From Paralithodes platypus (taxonomy: Eukaryota; Arthropoda; Malacostraca; Decapoda; Lithodidae): a stretch of DNA of 64,000 nt. Under the pieces are notes generated by a model that worked only from the letters and a program-made list of their open reading frames with translations, was not told the DNA's origin and made no database searches. Position 1 is the stretch's first letter. Every line of letters starts with the position of its first letter. Positions 35,831 to 46,717 of the stretch are shown piece after piece. A program made the position numbers and the translations under genes. The stretch covers positions 10,073,564-10,137,563 of the forward strand of contig CM064545.1 of assembly GCA_032716605.1 (NCBI GenBank), read 5' to 3'.

Positions 35831-36070
35831 CTTGGCGTTGGATGATTTACCCAACCAGCGGGAGTGTGGGGGCGGCAGCCCCCACCCATATACTAGGTTA
35901 GGTTAGGTTGTTAAGTTAGGCTAATAGCCGAGCACATTAAAAAAAAAAAAAAAAATCTAACTCAACCAGCGGGGGTGTGGGCGGGGGGGGGGTGGGGGGG
36001 GGGGGCGGCAGCCCCCACCCATAATACTAGGATAGGTTAGGTAAGGTTGTTAAGTTTGGCTAATGTCTTC
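35831..36070. repeat. Duplicated GC-rich block with TTAGG-like tract
   Basis: GGCGGCAGCCCCCACCCATA, then ACTAGG(TTAGG)n and TTAAGTTNGGCTAAT, occurs at about 35856-35930 and again at about 35965-36063, separated by a poly-A run. A poly-G stretch at 35983-36004 may be unreliable. Confidence 0.6.
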
Positions 36071-36448
36071 CCAAAGTTGACTATTTTTATAACATGAAAT
36101 ATTAGGCTACCCACTCCACCCCGTGAAATCCGAGCCAGCTTTCGTCAAAAGTTGGCTCGGGTATTCACAAAATTGGGTTGTATGGGTTTGCAATTTGGGA
36201 AAACCCGAGCCAAGTTTTGATAAAAAACGCTATATTATTGTATTTTTACGCTTTTAACCCCTCATTTTCCCTGAACTTCATAGCCCTCCCCACTAGTGGG
36301 GGGCGTGTTTTTAGATTGTTCGATAATGGGTAAATAGTCATTTCCGCTCCTCTTCAGTATAAAACAACACTATATCTGAAGGAAAAATTAAAAAAAAAAA
36401 AAAAAAAACTTACTGAAATCGCTGTCGGTCCAAAAAGTCAGGTTTACC

Positions 36449-36745
36449 CAGAATAATGACAATGATCAACAATCGAGCAATTACAAATTATTACCCCCAT
36501 TACGTCTTCGAAGCGATGTTGCATCACTAGCATTATTCAATAAATATGTTAAGGTAAATGTTCATTCAAACTTGCGTATATTGTTCCACCTCTCCCTGTA
36601 GAACCAAGGCGGTTGACAATACCCATGTCCTAACAATTGCTTGTCCACAATGCAGAACTTATATTATTTAGCACAGTTAATTTACTACGCGAACCTCTTC
36701 TATCTGTAATTTACTTCCTCCGAGTATCTTTCCATCAATCCCCAT
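36449..36745 (+). pseudogene. Old Jockey-like LINE C-terminal relic (duplication copy 1, part 2)
   Basis: Reads, with breaks, as the C-terminus of the Jockey-like LINE at 49.1-49.6 kb: INNRAIT, then AATATG..., then CACCTCTCCCTGTAGAACCAAGGCGG and CACAATGCAGAACTT. It matches 42208-42500 inverted. It is far more diverged than the other Jockey-like copies. Confidence 0.75.
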
Positions 36746-36946
36746 TAGCCCCGATAACAACTCGTCCCACTTTTGTATGAGGAACTTGCTCCGATTTGGA
36801 TAGGTTAGGTTAGGTTAAGTTAGATTAGGATAAGATTAGTTAGTTTATTTGAGTTTAGTTCAATACAAAATAACAAACTATAATCATAGGCGACTTTATT
36901 TCGAGGAGATAAAACGTTCGGGGGAGTTGTTTTCCAAGAGATTGGT
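36746..36946. other. Short TTAGG-like stretch and flank
   Basis: TAGGTTAGGTTAGGTTAAG at about 36801 resembles degraded arthropod telomere-type repeat. Confidence 0.4.
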
Positions 36947-37345
36947 AATAGTAGTAGTGATGATGACGGTAGCAGGGATGGTGTTAGTAGTAGTGATGAT
37001 GACGGTAGCAGGGATGGTGTTAGTAGTAGTGATGATGACGGTAGCAGGGATGGTGTTAGTAGTAGTGATGATGACGGTAGCAGGGATGGTGTTAGTAGTA
37101 GGGATGATGATGTTGATAATAGTAGTGATGATGGTGATAGTTGTAGTTTTAATAATGATAGTAGTGATAATGGCACGATGGTGAAAGTAGCAGTGATGAT
37201 GGTAGTGGTTATAATGGTGACAATACTAGTGATAATGGTGAAATTAGTAGTGATGATTTTAATAGTAATAGTGATTGTGATTAGTTGTGATGATTGTGAC
37301 AGTTGTAGTGACGATGTTGATAGTCTTAGTGATGATGGTGGCAGT
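36947..37345. repeat. 36-bp minisatellite grading into GTGATG repeats
   Basis: At 36949-37100 the unit GTAGTAGTGATGATGACGGT then AGCAGGGATGGTGTTA repeats about four times. Beyond that GATGATGGTGAT-type triplets drift. The multiple of three keeps frames open on both strands (111 and 176 codons); I do not take these as genes. Confidence 0.9.
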
Positions 37346-37349
37346 AGCA

Positions 37350-37917
37350 TTGATGGGTTGAGTTGCCGTATGGGTTGGGTATGCCGTATGGTTTGGGTAT
37401 GCCGCTTTGATATTGGGCAAAGCTATTTAGCATCCTTGTTATATTGAGTTCTTCCGTATTAGTATCGCAACATAATTATGACACTAATTATTATAATAAA
37501 GTTATAAGTAATACACTAATAATAATGAAGGGCTCAATATAATTAGGATGCTAACTATGGCAACATTTCCGTGGACAAAGACGATGATTATAATAGTATT
37601 AATAATAATGTAAGTGTTTTATTATGACATTAATTAAATCGATGTTATATAATGCATACCATATATGACTCGCCCATCCCATATTTCCAATATCCGCAGC
37701 GGTCTAACCGCCCTTTGTTCCCATAGCAAATAACGATCACGCTAGCTGTTTTTTACATAATTTGCTGTCGATTTTGTTTTCCTTTTTTAGTCTTTTTGTG
37801 TCCAATCTGGCACACGTTTCGAATGTTAGCCGTCCCCTGCAGGATTAGTTTCTCGAAGCATTGGTGAAGTTCCCTTAGCCCTTTATAAGTGCGAGGAGGT
37901 CCTCTTCGATATCAGAA
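37350..37917. other. Nothing recognised
   Basis: AT-rich with AATAAT patches. Confidence 0.4.
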
Positions 37918-38140
37918 GGGTCTGGGGTTCTCGTACAGAGTCTCCAGTCCTGGTCGCGATTAAGGAAGACGTCTGGGGTTCTCAAGCAGGACAACTTCCG
38001 GGTATATATTTACAGTATACCTGGGGGTATAAACTTGGAGGGTCTCGGGGAATCCGGTCTTATGGTCTTCCTGACTTTAAAGTGGGCTTAATATGATCCT
38101 TATGGGTCGATAGCCTATAGAGTCCTATTTTAACCAACTA
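37918..38140 (+). repeat. Hairpin repeat family, copy 4 (diverged, expanded)
   Basis: Has GGTTCTCGTACAGAGTCTCC then AGTCCTGGTC, a second half copy (TCTGGGGTTCTC, 37971), and the shared end GATAGCCTATAGAGTCCTAT at 38111. Confidence 0.6.
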
Positions 38141-38441
38141 ATCTTCAATATCAGTTACACAGGTTTTCTTCACGTCTCACTAAATAGGACATATTGATCT
38201 ACTATAGTGGATTTAAGGTAAGCAAATATTATGGTTAAATAAATATACACATAAACCTCTGCATCACGTGTTTCGCTTTCGTGCCTTATTGGTATTGCGA
38301 GCACCTAAAAAGCTGCTTAACCATGACTATAATTAACGCATCTAGAATGACTACAGCGCATCATGAATGGGGCGGAATTAAAACAAATATTTATATATAA
38401 CATTTTAAAACCCCAGGCGACAAATAATTGCCGAGCAAGTT

Positions 38442-38526
38442 CTGTGATTGATCCGCATCACTGATTACCAGAGTGCTGTGATTGATCCGCATCACTGATT
38501 ACCAGAGTGCTGTGATTGATTGTCAC
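38442..38526. repeat. 34-bp tandem repeat, two and a half copies
   Basis: CTGTGATTGATCCGCATCAC TGATTACCAGAGTG starts at 38442 and 38476. Confidence 0.85.
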
Positions 38527-38696
38527 TACAGAACACCCGTCAAGGCGATCGATAATCATCCACTAGAGTAATATTCCCACTCATTACTGTATATTTCCCC
38601 CATTTTAGCGGAATATTGACCATGGACGAACACAACTCTTGGTAAAGACAGTCTTTAAATGTTTATATTGTTTACTTTTTCCATTTATCTATATCT

Positions 38697-38917
38697 ATTG
38701 CCTGACGCCGTGATCCCCGAAGGTGTGGCCACGAACGAACCGCCCCCATGCACCTCTGTCCCCAGTCAGTCGACGCCCCTCCCCCCAACCAGCACCGCCT
38801 TCGTTCATATACTTCCTCACTCCATCCTTCCACCTCTCATTCGGTCTACCTCTCCCTCTCTGTCCCTCCACCTCGCTCTCATACACCCTCTTAGTCATTC
38901 TCTCGCTTTCCATACGA
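38697..38917 (-). pseudogene. RTE-like LINE 3' fragment (copy 2)
   Basis: The minus frame 38913-38695 reads MESERMTKRVYESEVEGQRG, GRPNERWKDGVRKYM and FVRGHTFGDHG, then the shared GTCAGGCAATAGATA terminus. Only about 220 bp is left. A diverged relative of the SINE-like body follows at 38934-38990. Confidence 0.8.
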
Positions 38918-38990
38918 TTTCATACAATGATGAATGTATGTATTTACTCAGGAATATACCCCTTAGTTGGGGATGACCGACTCGAGACAG

Positions 38991-39112
38991 ATAATTACGA
39001 AATGACAATTTTGCAATGATAATTACGAAAAATATTTCAATTAGTTAGCCTCGCCTAACTGTCATTTCGCCTACAAGTCTGCTTGAATGTTAACAGTTAA
39101 ATCGCCTGATCT

Positions 39113-39148
<36 letters not shown>

Positions 39149-40303
39149 AAAAACATATACTTCACCATCACTTCGCCCAAAGTCCTTTCTTATTGACTTT
39201 GTCCATGGTCAATTACTTCAAAAATGGAGAAATACACCGTGTGCAATAACTATTTGGGTGGATTAACAAAGAACCTAATTAATTTATAATAACTTAAACA
39301 AATTATTAATTAATGCGACCATGGCACAAACTTACAGTAATGATTGCCTGTTCGTTTACAGACCTAAATGGTCAGATAATCAATGCTGTCAGCAACAGCA
39401 GACGATTCCAAACTGCCAAACAGCAGTGTTAATTGGAAAAAAAGTGTGCAACAAGTGGCATAAGTAGGCAAAAAAGGTGGGTCAATTATAATAATTCCCA
39501 TTGGTTCATCAGTATTATTTATCGCGTTTTTTCTCTAGTGCGCTCTCTGGCCGCACCAATTAGCAGCGATGGCGGAGATTTATGTGAAATTACGTCGCCT
39601 CCGTAGGGTTGGCGCAGTACTGTAATCATTGTGTGCATGTGTCTGTCCTGTGCACTTCTGTGTGTGTCATTATCACAGTAGCTAACTTGATGGTGATTGT
39701 GGTAGTGATAGTGGTGATGATTGTGGTAGTAATGACGTAGCCCCCGCTTCCCCCCCCCTCCCCCATAGGGGTGGCGTAGTATTGTAATCACCGTGTCTGT
39801 CTGTATGGGTGGGTGTACGCCGTAGGGGCTCACACATCACAGCATGTGATTAAGTATTTTTTTACAAATCAAGGTCTTGGATTATAAACATAAGTTTCAC
39901 TATATCAAATTAGGTTAAAACCAATCTGGAATTAATATAAACCTGCACATAATACAAGTACATTATATTGCTTGATTATGATTATATCTAACCTGAAATT
40001 TATATAAAACTACATCAAACATTACAACAGTGATGGTGTGTCTGTGTAGTGGGGATCCCATGACATAATTTTGCTAAAATCGTCTTTTGATTATTCTTTA
40101 TTCATTATAATTATTCTGTATTCTATATAATTATGAAGATCAGTAAAATATACAAGAACACTAAAATTCTTTGAGAACTCGTATATGTAAACGCCAATCT
40201 CAAAATTAGGGACGTTGAGTCGGTTTTTAGGAATATTTACTATATAGCCTACATACTTTTAATAGCTTTGATGTTTGTATTATTACTTAGTTGTTAAAAT
40301 ATA
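38991..40303. other. Simple repeats and a small duplication; no gene
   Basis: (GA)n at 39116-39146. Two related blocks at 39600-39650 and 39768-39815 (GGNTGGCGNAGTANTGTAAT). Confidence 0.5.
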
Positions 40304-40612
40304 GTGATACAAAATTATGGTGGTGATAGTAGCGAGATGATGGTGAATGTAGTAGCAGTGATTGTGATAGTAGTAATGATTATGGTGACAGTATACAGTG
40401 ATGATGGTAGTGATGATGATAGTAATAGTGATGAGGGTGATAGTGAGATAATGGTGACAGTAGTAGTGATGATGGTGATAGTTCGTTTGTTACTTTTATA
40501 TCATAATTGCTTGCATAGATACAATAGAAGTATATAGTAGTAGTGTTGATGAGGATAGTAGTAGTGATAATGGAGACAGTAGTAGTGATGATGGTGATAG
40601 TAGTAGTGATTG
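40304..40612. repeat. Degenerate GTGATGATGGTGATAGTAGTA repeat
   Basis: Imperfect triplet repeat of the same style as 37.1-37.35 kb, interrupted by unique sequence at 40480-40530. Confidence 0.85.
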
Positions 40613-40726
40613 TCTTACAGTTCCCCAAACATTTTGTGGCAGTCTCCGACAGCACGGCGGGGGCGAAGTCTGCTATCTACGATTGCAGGAATCTTTTCAT
40701 ATTACAGCTTTTGTTTCCCAACAGCG

Positions 40727-41530
40727 ATGGCTACAGGACACCCCAATGCACCAGAGGTCATTGCTCATCGTGGAAGAATCATTGGCATGTGGAAGGCTGG
40801 CAAGCCTATGAAAGTTATAGCGGGAGATCTTGGACTGCACCGCCGCTATACTATCAACAGGTGGATATCATGGTGGTAGAATGAGGGTTCCCTTGCAAGT
40901 TGCAACCAGGCCTCAAAGAGGCAGACCACCAGTAATAACCCAAGATCATGACCGTCAACTGGTGCAGGGTGCGCATGCTCAATTGTTGACAATAGCGTGC
41001 AGTTAACAGCTGATCTGCAACTCCCCTGCCACCCATCAACGAGAAGTGACATCTATGGAAGAACCGTATTAGTTGCTACATTCCTGCTGTTAAAGAAAAA
41101 TTTACAAATACACACAAAGACCCTCGGCTGGGGTTTGCCCTTCAACACTTGATGGTGAATCCAGATTATTGGTCAGATGTTTTATTTACTGATGAAAAGT
41201 GTTTTACTTCAGTAGCCTCAAGAAAGAGGCATTGCCAGAGACCTGTGAATTCCAGATATAGTGAGGAACACATGCAACAGAGAGCAGTAAGTGGATGCGC
41301 TACCACCTCGTTCTGGGGATGGATGTCTGTGAATGGACAAGGACAATTGATGAAATTAGATGGACGCTTCACCGACAAAAAATATTTGGATATATTGGAG
41401 GAAGTATTGCTGCCCACAGTGAGGCCATCCCCGCCCCAAATATTATAAAGCTAATTCACGATGCACACCAGTCGGGTAGTTAGAAACTTGTTGCAGGAAA
41501 ACCAGGAAATCCAATGGCCTCCAAAAGGGT
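40727..41530 (+). pseudogene. Tc1/mariner-like transposase relic
   Basis: From ATG 40727 the N-terminus reads MATGHPNAPEVIAHRGRIIG, then MWKAGKPMKVIAGDLGLHRR and TINRW, a helix-turn-helix of Tc1 type. Frameshifts follow. Another frame gives WSDVLFTDEKCF with the first catalytic Asp at 41191-41193, then RDL/GAVSGCATTSFWGWMSVNG. A third gives LIHDA (second Asp) followed, after a shift, by HTSRVVRNLLQEN and QEIQWPPKG. The sequence stops there, so the third catalytic acid (D/E) is lost. No inverted repeats were found around it. Confidence 0.85.
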
Positions 41531-42207
41531 AAAATTATATCATAAGTCGAGAGCTGGGGGGGACGTATATCTTCCCTCTCCAAGCTCTCAAGCGACACTA
41601 GCAAATCTGAGTAGAAGTATCTTGTGTTGCAAGGATCTCTAGCTTCCTCACCCGTGTTAAAGAGACCGGGAGGGGGAAATTTGCGTCAAAAATTACCCGA
41701 TAAAAGGGGGAATAAGAGAAAAAATAGCTGATAATTGAGGAAAGGGGAAAAGAGGGTGAAGGAGGTGAAGGGGGGGGGGGGGGGGCACATATGTAGGAGG
41801 GTAGCAAGTGATGGATGGGAATTATCTCACCTAATCACAAATTGCTTTGTTTTGAGTACCAATGGGGTGTTTATAAGGGTTTTTATGCTCTGGATCAATT
41901 GAGGACGGTCGCAGTGCACCAGAAAAACCTCTATTGAGGACGGTCAGCGTTTTTGGATTTAGAGTCCCGGCACCTTCGCCCAGTAAAACCTCTTAAAGAG
42001 TCCTGACGCCTTTCCAGGGTCAATATACTGTTGGTATAATTATGCATATCAATAAAATATAATTGAAATCAGGTTTAAATCTGACAATTTGTATAATAGG
42101 TAATATGTATGGTTGTAGTTTTGTTTTTAAACATAAAAAGGGAGAACGGGAAAAAACTCTTTTTATTCATATTAACATTTTTTACACCAGCCTATTAACT
42201 GTTGCGG
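41531..42207. other. No gene recognised
   Basis: G run at 41772-41785. AT-rich sequence beyond. Confidence 0.4.
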
Positions 42208-42640
42208 ATTGAGGATTGATAGAAAGATACTTGGGGGAAGGGAAATTACAGATGGATGAGGTTCGCGTAGTAAATTAACTGTGCTAAATAATATAAGTTC
42301 TGCATTGTGGACGAGCAATTGCTAGGTCATGGGTATTGTCAACCGCCTTGGTTCTACAGGGAGAGGTGGAACAATATACGCAAGTTTGAATGAACATTTA
42401 CCTTAACATATTTATTAAATAATGCTAGTGATGCAACATCGCTTCGAAGACGTAATGGGGGTAATAATTTGTAATTGCTCGATTGTTGATCATTGTCATT
42501 ATTCTGTTATAAAATTTGTCAAAGTGTCTTGGTGCCACTTCACCACATCCATTTTTTAATGGTAGGTAATATGTTTCTGAGAGAACACGTAACTTTGATC
42601 TATTATGGCTATCTTCTCGTCTATAAAGATTGGTCATAGT
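42208..42640 (-). pseudogene. Old Jockey-like LINE C-terminal relic (copy 2)
   Basis: The minus frame 42637-42425 reads GCGEVAPRHFDKFYNRI, MTMINNRAIT. It aligns with GSGVVALRPLDTIQNKAI, RLINNPAIT of the plus LINE at 49.2 kb. The sequence then decays but still contains the PRTKA and PQCRT region. Confidence 0.7.
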
Positions 42641-43090
42641 AATTTCATATAACTATAATCGCTGACATCCCAACCATGCACAAAGTAAATACCAATGCTA
42701 CAATATAAACAGTTGGAACTAAATGTGTTGAAATAACCATTAATACTAATAAATATTTAAACATTTATAGGCTATGCACCTATACTTTGCTATACTTTGC
42801 TATCAATGCTATTTAAATTAAATATTGTCCCCCAATCACTAGACTATACATACGAATCGTATACAAAACATGCCAACGCCAATTACTAATCATAACTAAT
42901 TATTTCATAAGTAGTTGGCTGGTTATGAATCGGACTTCAGACATTTATCTAAGATATATAACGAATATATGTGCATAACATTATGGGCAATTTGGGTAAA
43001 AAGGTAGGTTTTCAACCACCCTTAAGCAGTTTCCATGACAAGAAGAGATAAATGGAAGGGGCGAGGTTTCACTTAGTATACATTACCATA

Positions 43091-44763
43091 TTTTTTTTTT
43101 TTTTTTTTTAAAGAGCCAATGAACGGAGGAAGGAAAAACACAGATAAAACAAAAAGGTCCATGTGCCTAAAGGCATCCTCCATTCATAAAATGTTTGTAA
43201 CAACTGGATTTAAACATTTGCAGATTGTAAGTTTGTGGAAAGCAATTCGAGGGAAGTGAATTCCAAAGAGTAGTAGCTCTGGGGATAAATGAATTCTGAT
43301 AAGCAGAAGTTCTGCATTGTGGAGGAGAAAGTGTAAATTCATGGGCGCTCTCAGCTGCCCTAGTTCTACGGGGAAAGATGTGGAGAGGCGGCACAATTGA
43401 AGCAAGTTCCTCGGAACAATTGCTGTGAAAATATCTGTAGAATAATACAAGGGATGCAACGTTTCTTCGTATGGATAATGTAGGAAGGTCCTGTGTGATT
43501 GCAGGGTTATTGATTAATCGAATAGCTTTATTTTGAATTTTGTCCAACGGCCTCAATGCAACCACTCCACTTCCACCCCACAGAGGTGAACAGTAATCCA
43601 TCTGAGAACGCACATGACTTCTATATATCACGGCCAACTGCTCGTCAGTGAAGAATTCTCGAACTCTGTACAGGAGTCCCAGTTTTTTAGAGGCATTCTT
43701 AGCAATGCTTCTAACATAATGTGTGTCCAGCTCAAGTTAGTAGTTAATGTTACACCGAGAATGTCAATACTAGGGTAAGTGGGAATATTTACATCATTAA
43801 CAAATATATGGGAGTCAGTGAGATTCTGTCGGTTAGAAAATTGAATGTATTTGGTTTTCTGTGCATTAAAGGAAACTAGATTCTTTTGTCCCCATCCATT
43901 AATTCTAGAAAGGTCCTGGTTCAGAGAAATTGCAGTGTTTATTTTTGAATTTATAAGATCGGGTTGGGTGAAAGAATTGGTAAATGTGAAGGAACTGTGG
44001 AGTGTTGAGTCATCTGCGTAGGAATGTATTCGATTATGAGTGGTAGATATGAGATCATTGATATGAATGAGGAACAGAATTGGGCCAAAACTGATCCCTG
44101 GGGAACACCAGCATTTATTGAGTGAAATTGAGAATAAAGGCCATCTACCATTACACATATTTTTCTGTTATGAAGATAAGAAGAAATTAGTGGAACTAAT
44201 GATGCAAGGCCGTAGTGTGACATCTTCGACAATAAGGATTGATGCCAGACTCTATCAAATGCCTTTGATATATCCAGTGCTATTGTATGTGTTTCACCAT
44301 GTTGGTCTGTAGCTTGGTTGATTTGATGCGTAAGAAGGCAAAGCATGTCTGCAGTTGATCGACATCGTCTAAAACCATATTGCCTATCACTGATTAATTT
44401 ATTATTCTCAAGATGCTTAATTATGAGATTATTTAATATAATTTCAAAGACTTTACCAAGAGTGGAAGTTATAGCTATTGGTCTGTAGTTTGATGGATCT
44501 GAAGAGGCACCTTTTTTAGGAACTGGATGGATGTTTGCTTCTTTCCAGGGTACTGGGAAGCATGAGGTATGAGTACACAGACGGAAAAAATTTGCCAATA
44601 CAGGAGCGAGCACCAAGGAGCAATTCTTAAGTACTATTGGAGGAATTTCATCTGGACCAGGAGCCTTATCTACTGAGAGATTCTGCAAAATAGTTTTGAC
44701 ATGTCTGGTGTGGATCTTAAGTGAGGGAATTTCAGGCGAATTAAAATTAAGTACAGGGACATC
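43091..44763 (-). pseudogene. Jockey/I-like LINE (copy 1), 5'-truncated, RT to 3' end
   Basis: Poly-T at 43091-43109 marks the 3' tail. The minus frames 44796-43951, 44158-43628 and 43637-43167 cover one RT with shifts: NLSVDKAPGPDEIPP, SNYRPIAITS, ALDISKAFDRVWH, NAGVPQGSVLA, SYADDSTLHS, then the conserved C-terminal SHVRSQMDYCSPLWGG to KHFMNGGCL. The 5' break is at GATGTCCCTG (44763), equal to position 47972 of the plus copy. The endonuclease is missing. It is very close in sequence to the copy at 46.7-49.65 kb. Confidence 0.9.
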
Positions 44764-45255
44764 ATTGATATATATCAATGCTGTAATATATGGCATAGAA
44801 CAACAATTATTATAAATATAATTATTATTTCAAGTATTGTGCCCGTACACACAATCATTTCCGAGCTGTGAAAGTTGGTGTCGCGGAGTGAGCAAAAGAC
44901 GAGGTGTGTGTGTGTATGTGGTGGGGTGGGGGGTGTGGGGGGGGGGGGGGGGGATGAGCGGGAGATATTCTAACAGCCAGTTATAGAGACAGAAGATAAT
45001 AGTTGCATTATGCTATATCTGGGAGCAGTTACTTCCTGAAATTGATTGTAACGAAAACAAAGTAGTAATATGATAAATAAGTCTTGTAATGAGATTGTTA
45101 CCAGGTAAACACATACACATACACACACACACGCACGCACGCGCGAAACAAGCTAGTATTCTACTCTACGACCCCTCATTCCCACCTCCTACCTCCACCC
45201 ACTCATTCATAAAAACGATAACCGCGCCACCTAGTAACGCAAAGGGATATCTCAT

Positions 45256-45890
45256 GCTCGTGGATGTCGCACGACTTATGCTCATGACTGTACCACCCAT
45301 TTTTCTTGGTGGTAACTTTGCCCAAGGGGGGGCTAGGGTGGACACTATCAAGTCCTCTGCGGCCTGGGAGTGCCAAGTCAACAATGATTAGGTGGTAGGC
45401 TATAGATATAAAATTACAACAATTAAATTAATGTAAAGTATAGTATTAAAAGGGTTAAATTGAATTTGTTCGGTCTTAACTAAATTTAAAGGGGGTAATT
45501 ACCACAAACATTTTTGGTACCATTAGATGTTGGGCTAGCCTAGTTTAATATATGTTTACAATTTAAATTGGCTGGTTAAACACCTTTTTGGCCTCCCTTC
45601 CATAGTGTACTCTAACAACATTTTGCCGCATATTATGTAAGGTTTACCATTTAAATTTAAGTGTGGAGATCCTTATGCGTTGTCCGTTTACTTTTATTAT
45701 TGCGTTCCGCGTCATATTTCCCGCTTATTTTGCCCTACCCCGACATCACACTTTTCATTAATTATTACGTTTAAGTCGGGGTTCCCTATATTTTGCCTTT
45801 ATTGGCTGTCAACTAACTTTCTGAGTGCGCTTTACGTCCATATAGGTAAGATATAGTATTATTCTATTCTATTTCCTGTGTATTGCCATC
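45256..45890. other. Flank; possibly BEL/Pao leader or LTR, not proven
   Basis: No matching second LTR could be found in the window, so the upstream boundary of the BEL element is unknown. Confidence 0.35.
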
Positions 45891-46717
45891 ATGTCGTTGA
45901 CACTGTCCCAGTACAAGCGACGCAAGGGGGGTATCAAGAGTGGTTTCGCTAGGATCACCAAAGATATTGCTACATTTTTGGTTGATGCAGATAATGATGC
46001 GATTGAGGCTAAATTGGCTTCGGTTTTAAGACAGCTCGAAGACTTAAATTTATGTCGCCGCGAAATGGATACGCTCTATGAAGATGACGCCGAGTATTTC
46101 GCGGATATAGAAACAGACGTGGATTATATAGTGTCTTGATAAAGTTATCATCCTCCTCAAAGGTAAGCTAAAACACAACGAGCCAAATCGTGCTGCAGTC
46201 AACAGAAATGCCGGTATAAGATTGCCGAAAATAACCGTTCCTGTGTTTGACAGTGATCCCACTCTATGGTTGGGATTCTGGGATATGTTCCACTGTAGTG
46301 TCCACAGCAATGCGGAGCTCAGTGACATCCAAAAATTCACCTACTTAAGAGGTCAACTGAATGGCGAGGCAAAACAACTCTTTGAAGGTTTCACAATAGA
46401 GGGAGCCAGCTACCAAACAGCGGTTGCCCTTCTACAGAAAACCTATGGGCACAGGGATAGAATTAAGGCGGCACATATAACTAACCTTACTACTATGAAT
46501 CCTCCCTCTTACAATGTCGAGGTACTAAAGGGATTCTATGCTAGTTTTGTAAGTACACTGAGGTCAATAGAGACCCTACAAATTACCCTTCATGAAGCTA
46601 GTGTTGTAATTCTCATGAATAAATTGCCATCCCCACTAAAGGAAACATTAAAGAGAACTTTAGGTGAAGAAGGTCTGGACCTAGATAGGTTTGTTCAAGC
46701 TTACCAGACAGAAGTGT

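Larger units (their letters stand above)
32473..36448. mobile_element. TIR DNA transposon with 8-bp target duplication, carrying a CR1-like LINE
   Basis: CAGAATAA at 32465-32472 and 36449-36456 flanks it, and the paralogous segment near 42500 has CAGAATAA only once. The 27-bp ends agree at 22 positions (GGTTATACTG...TTTTGGACCGACAG and GGTAAACCTG...TTTTTGGACCGACAG). Without the LINE the element is only about 0.8 kb and has no transposase, so it is non-autonomous. An 8-bp duplication with GG ends could fit Merlin-like or other groups; the superfamily is not settled. A stem near 36128-36160 (CCGAGCCA..TGGCTCGG) lies in its right part. Confidence 0.85.
42208..45255 (-). repeat. Inverted segmental duplication, copy 2
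   Basis: Reverse complement of 31408-32472 plus 36449-36745. It contains CAGAATAA once (near 42499), the intact empty site for the TIR element. It is itself interrupted by the Jockey-like LINE at 43091-44763; copy 1 is continuous there (near 31875-31895). G-rich runs at 44937-44953 differ in length from copy 1. Confidence 0.85.

Noticed and set aside
36801..36825. Telomere
   Set aside because: Only a few degraded TTAGG-like units, embedded in ordinary sequence.
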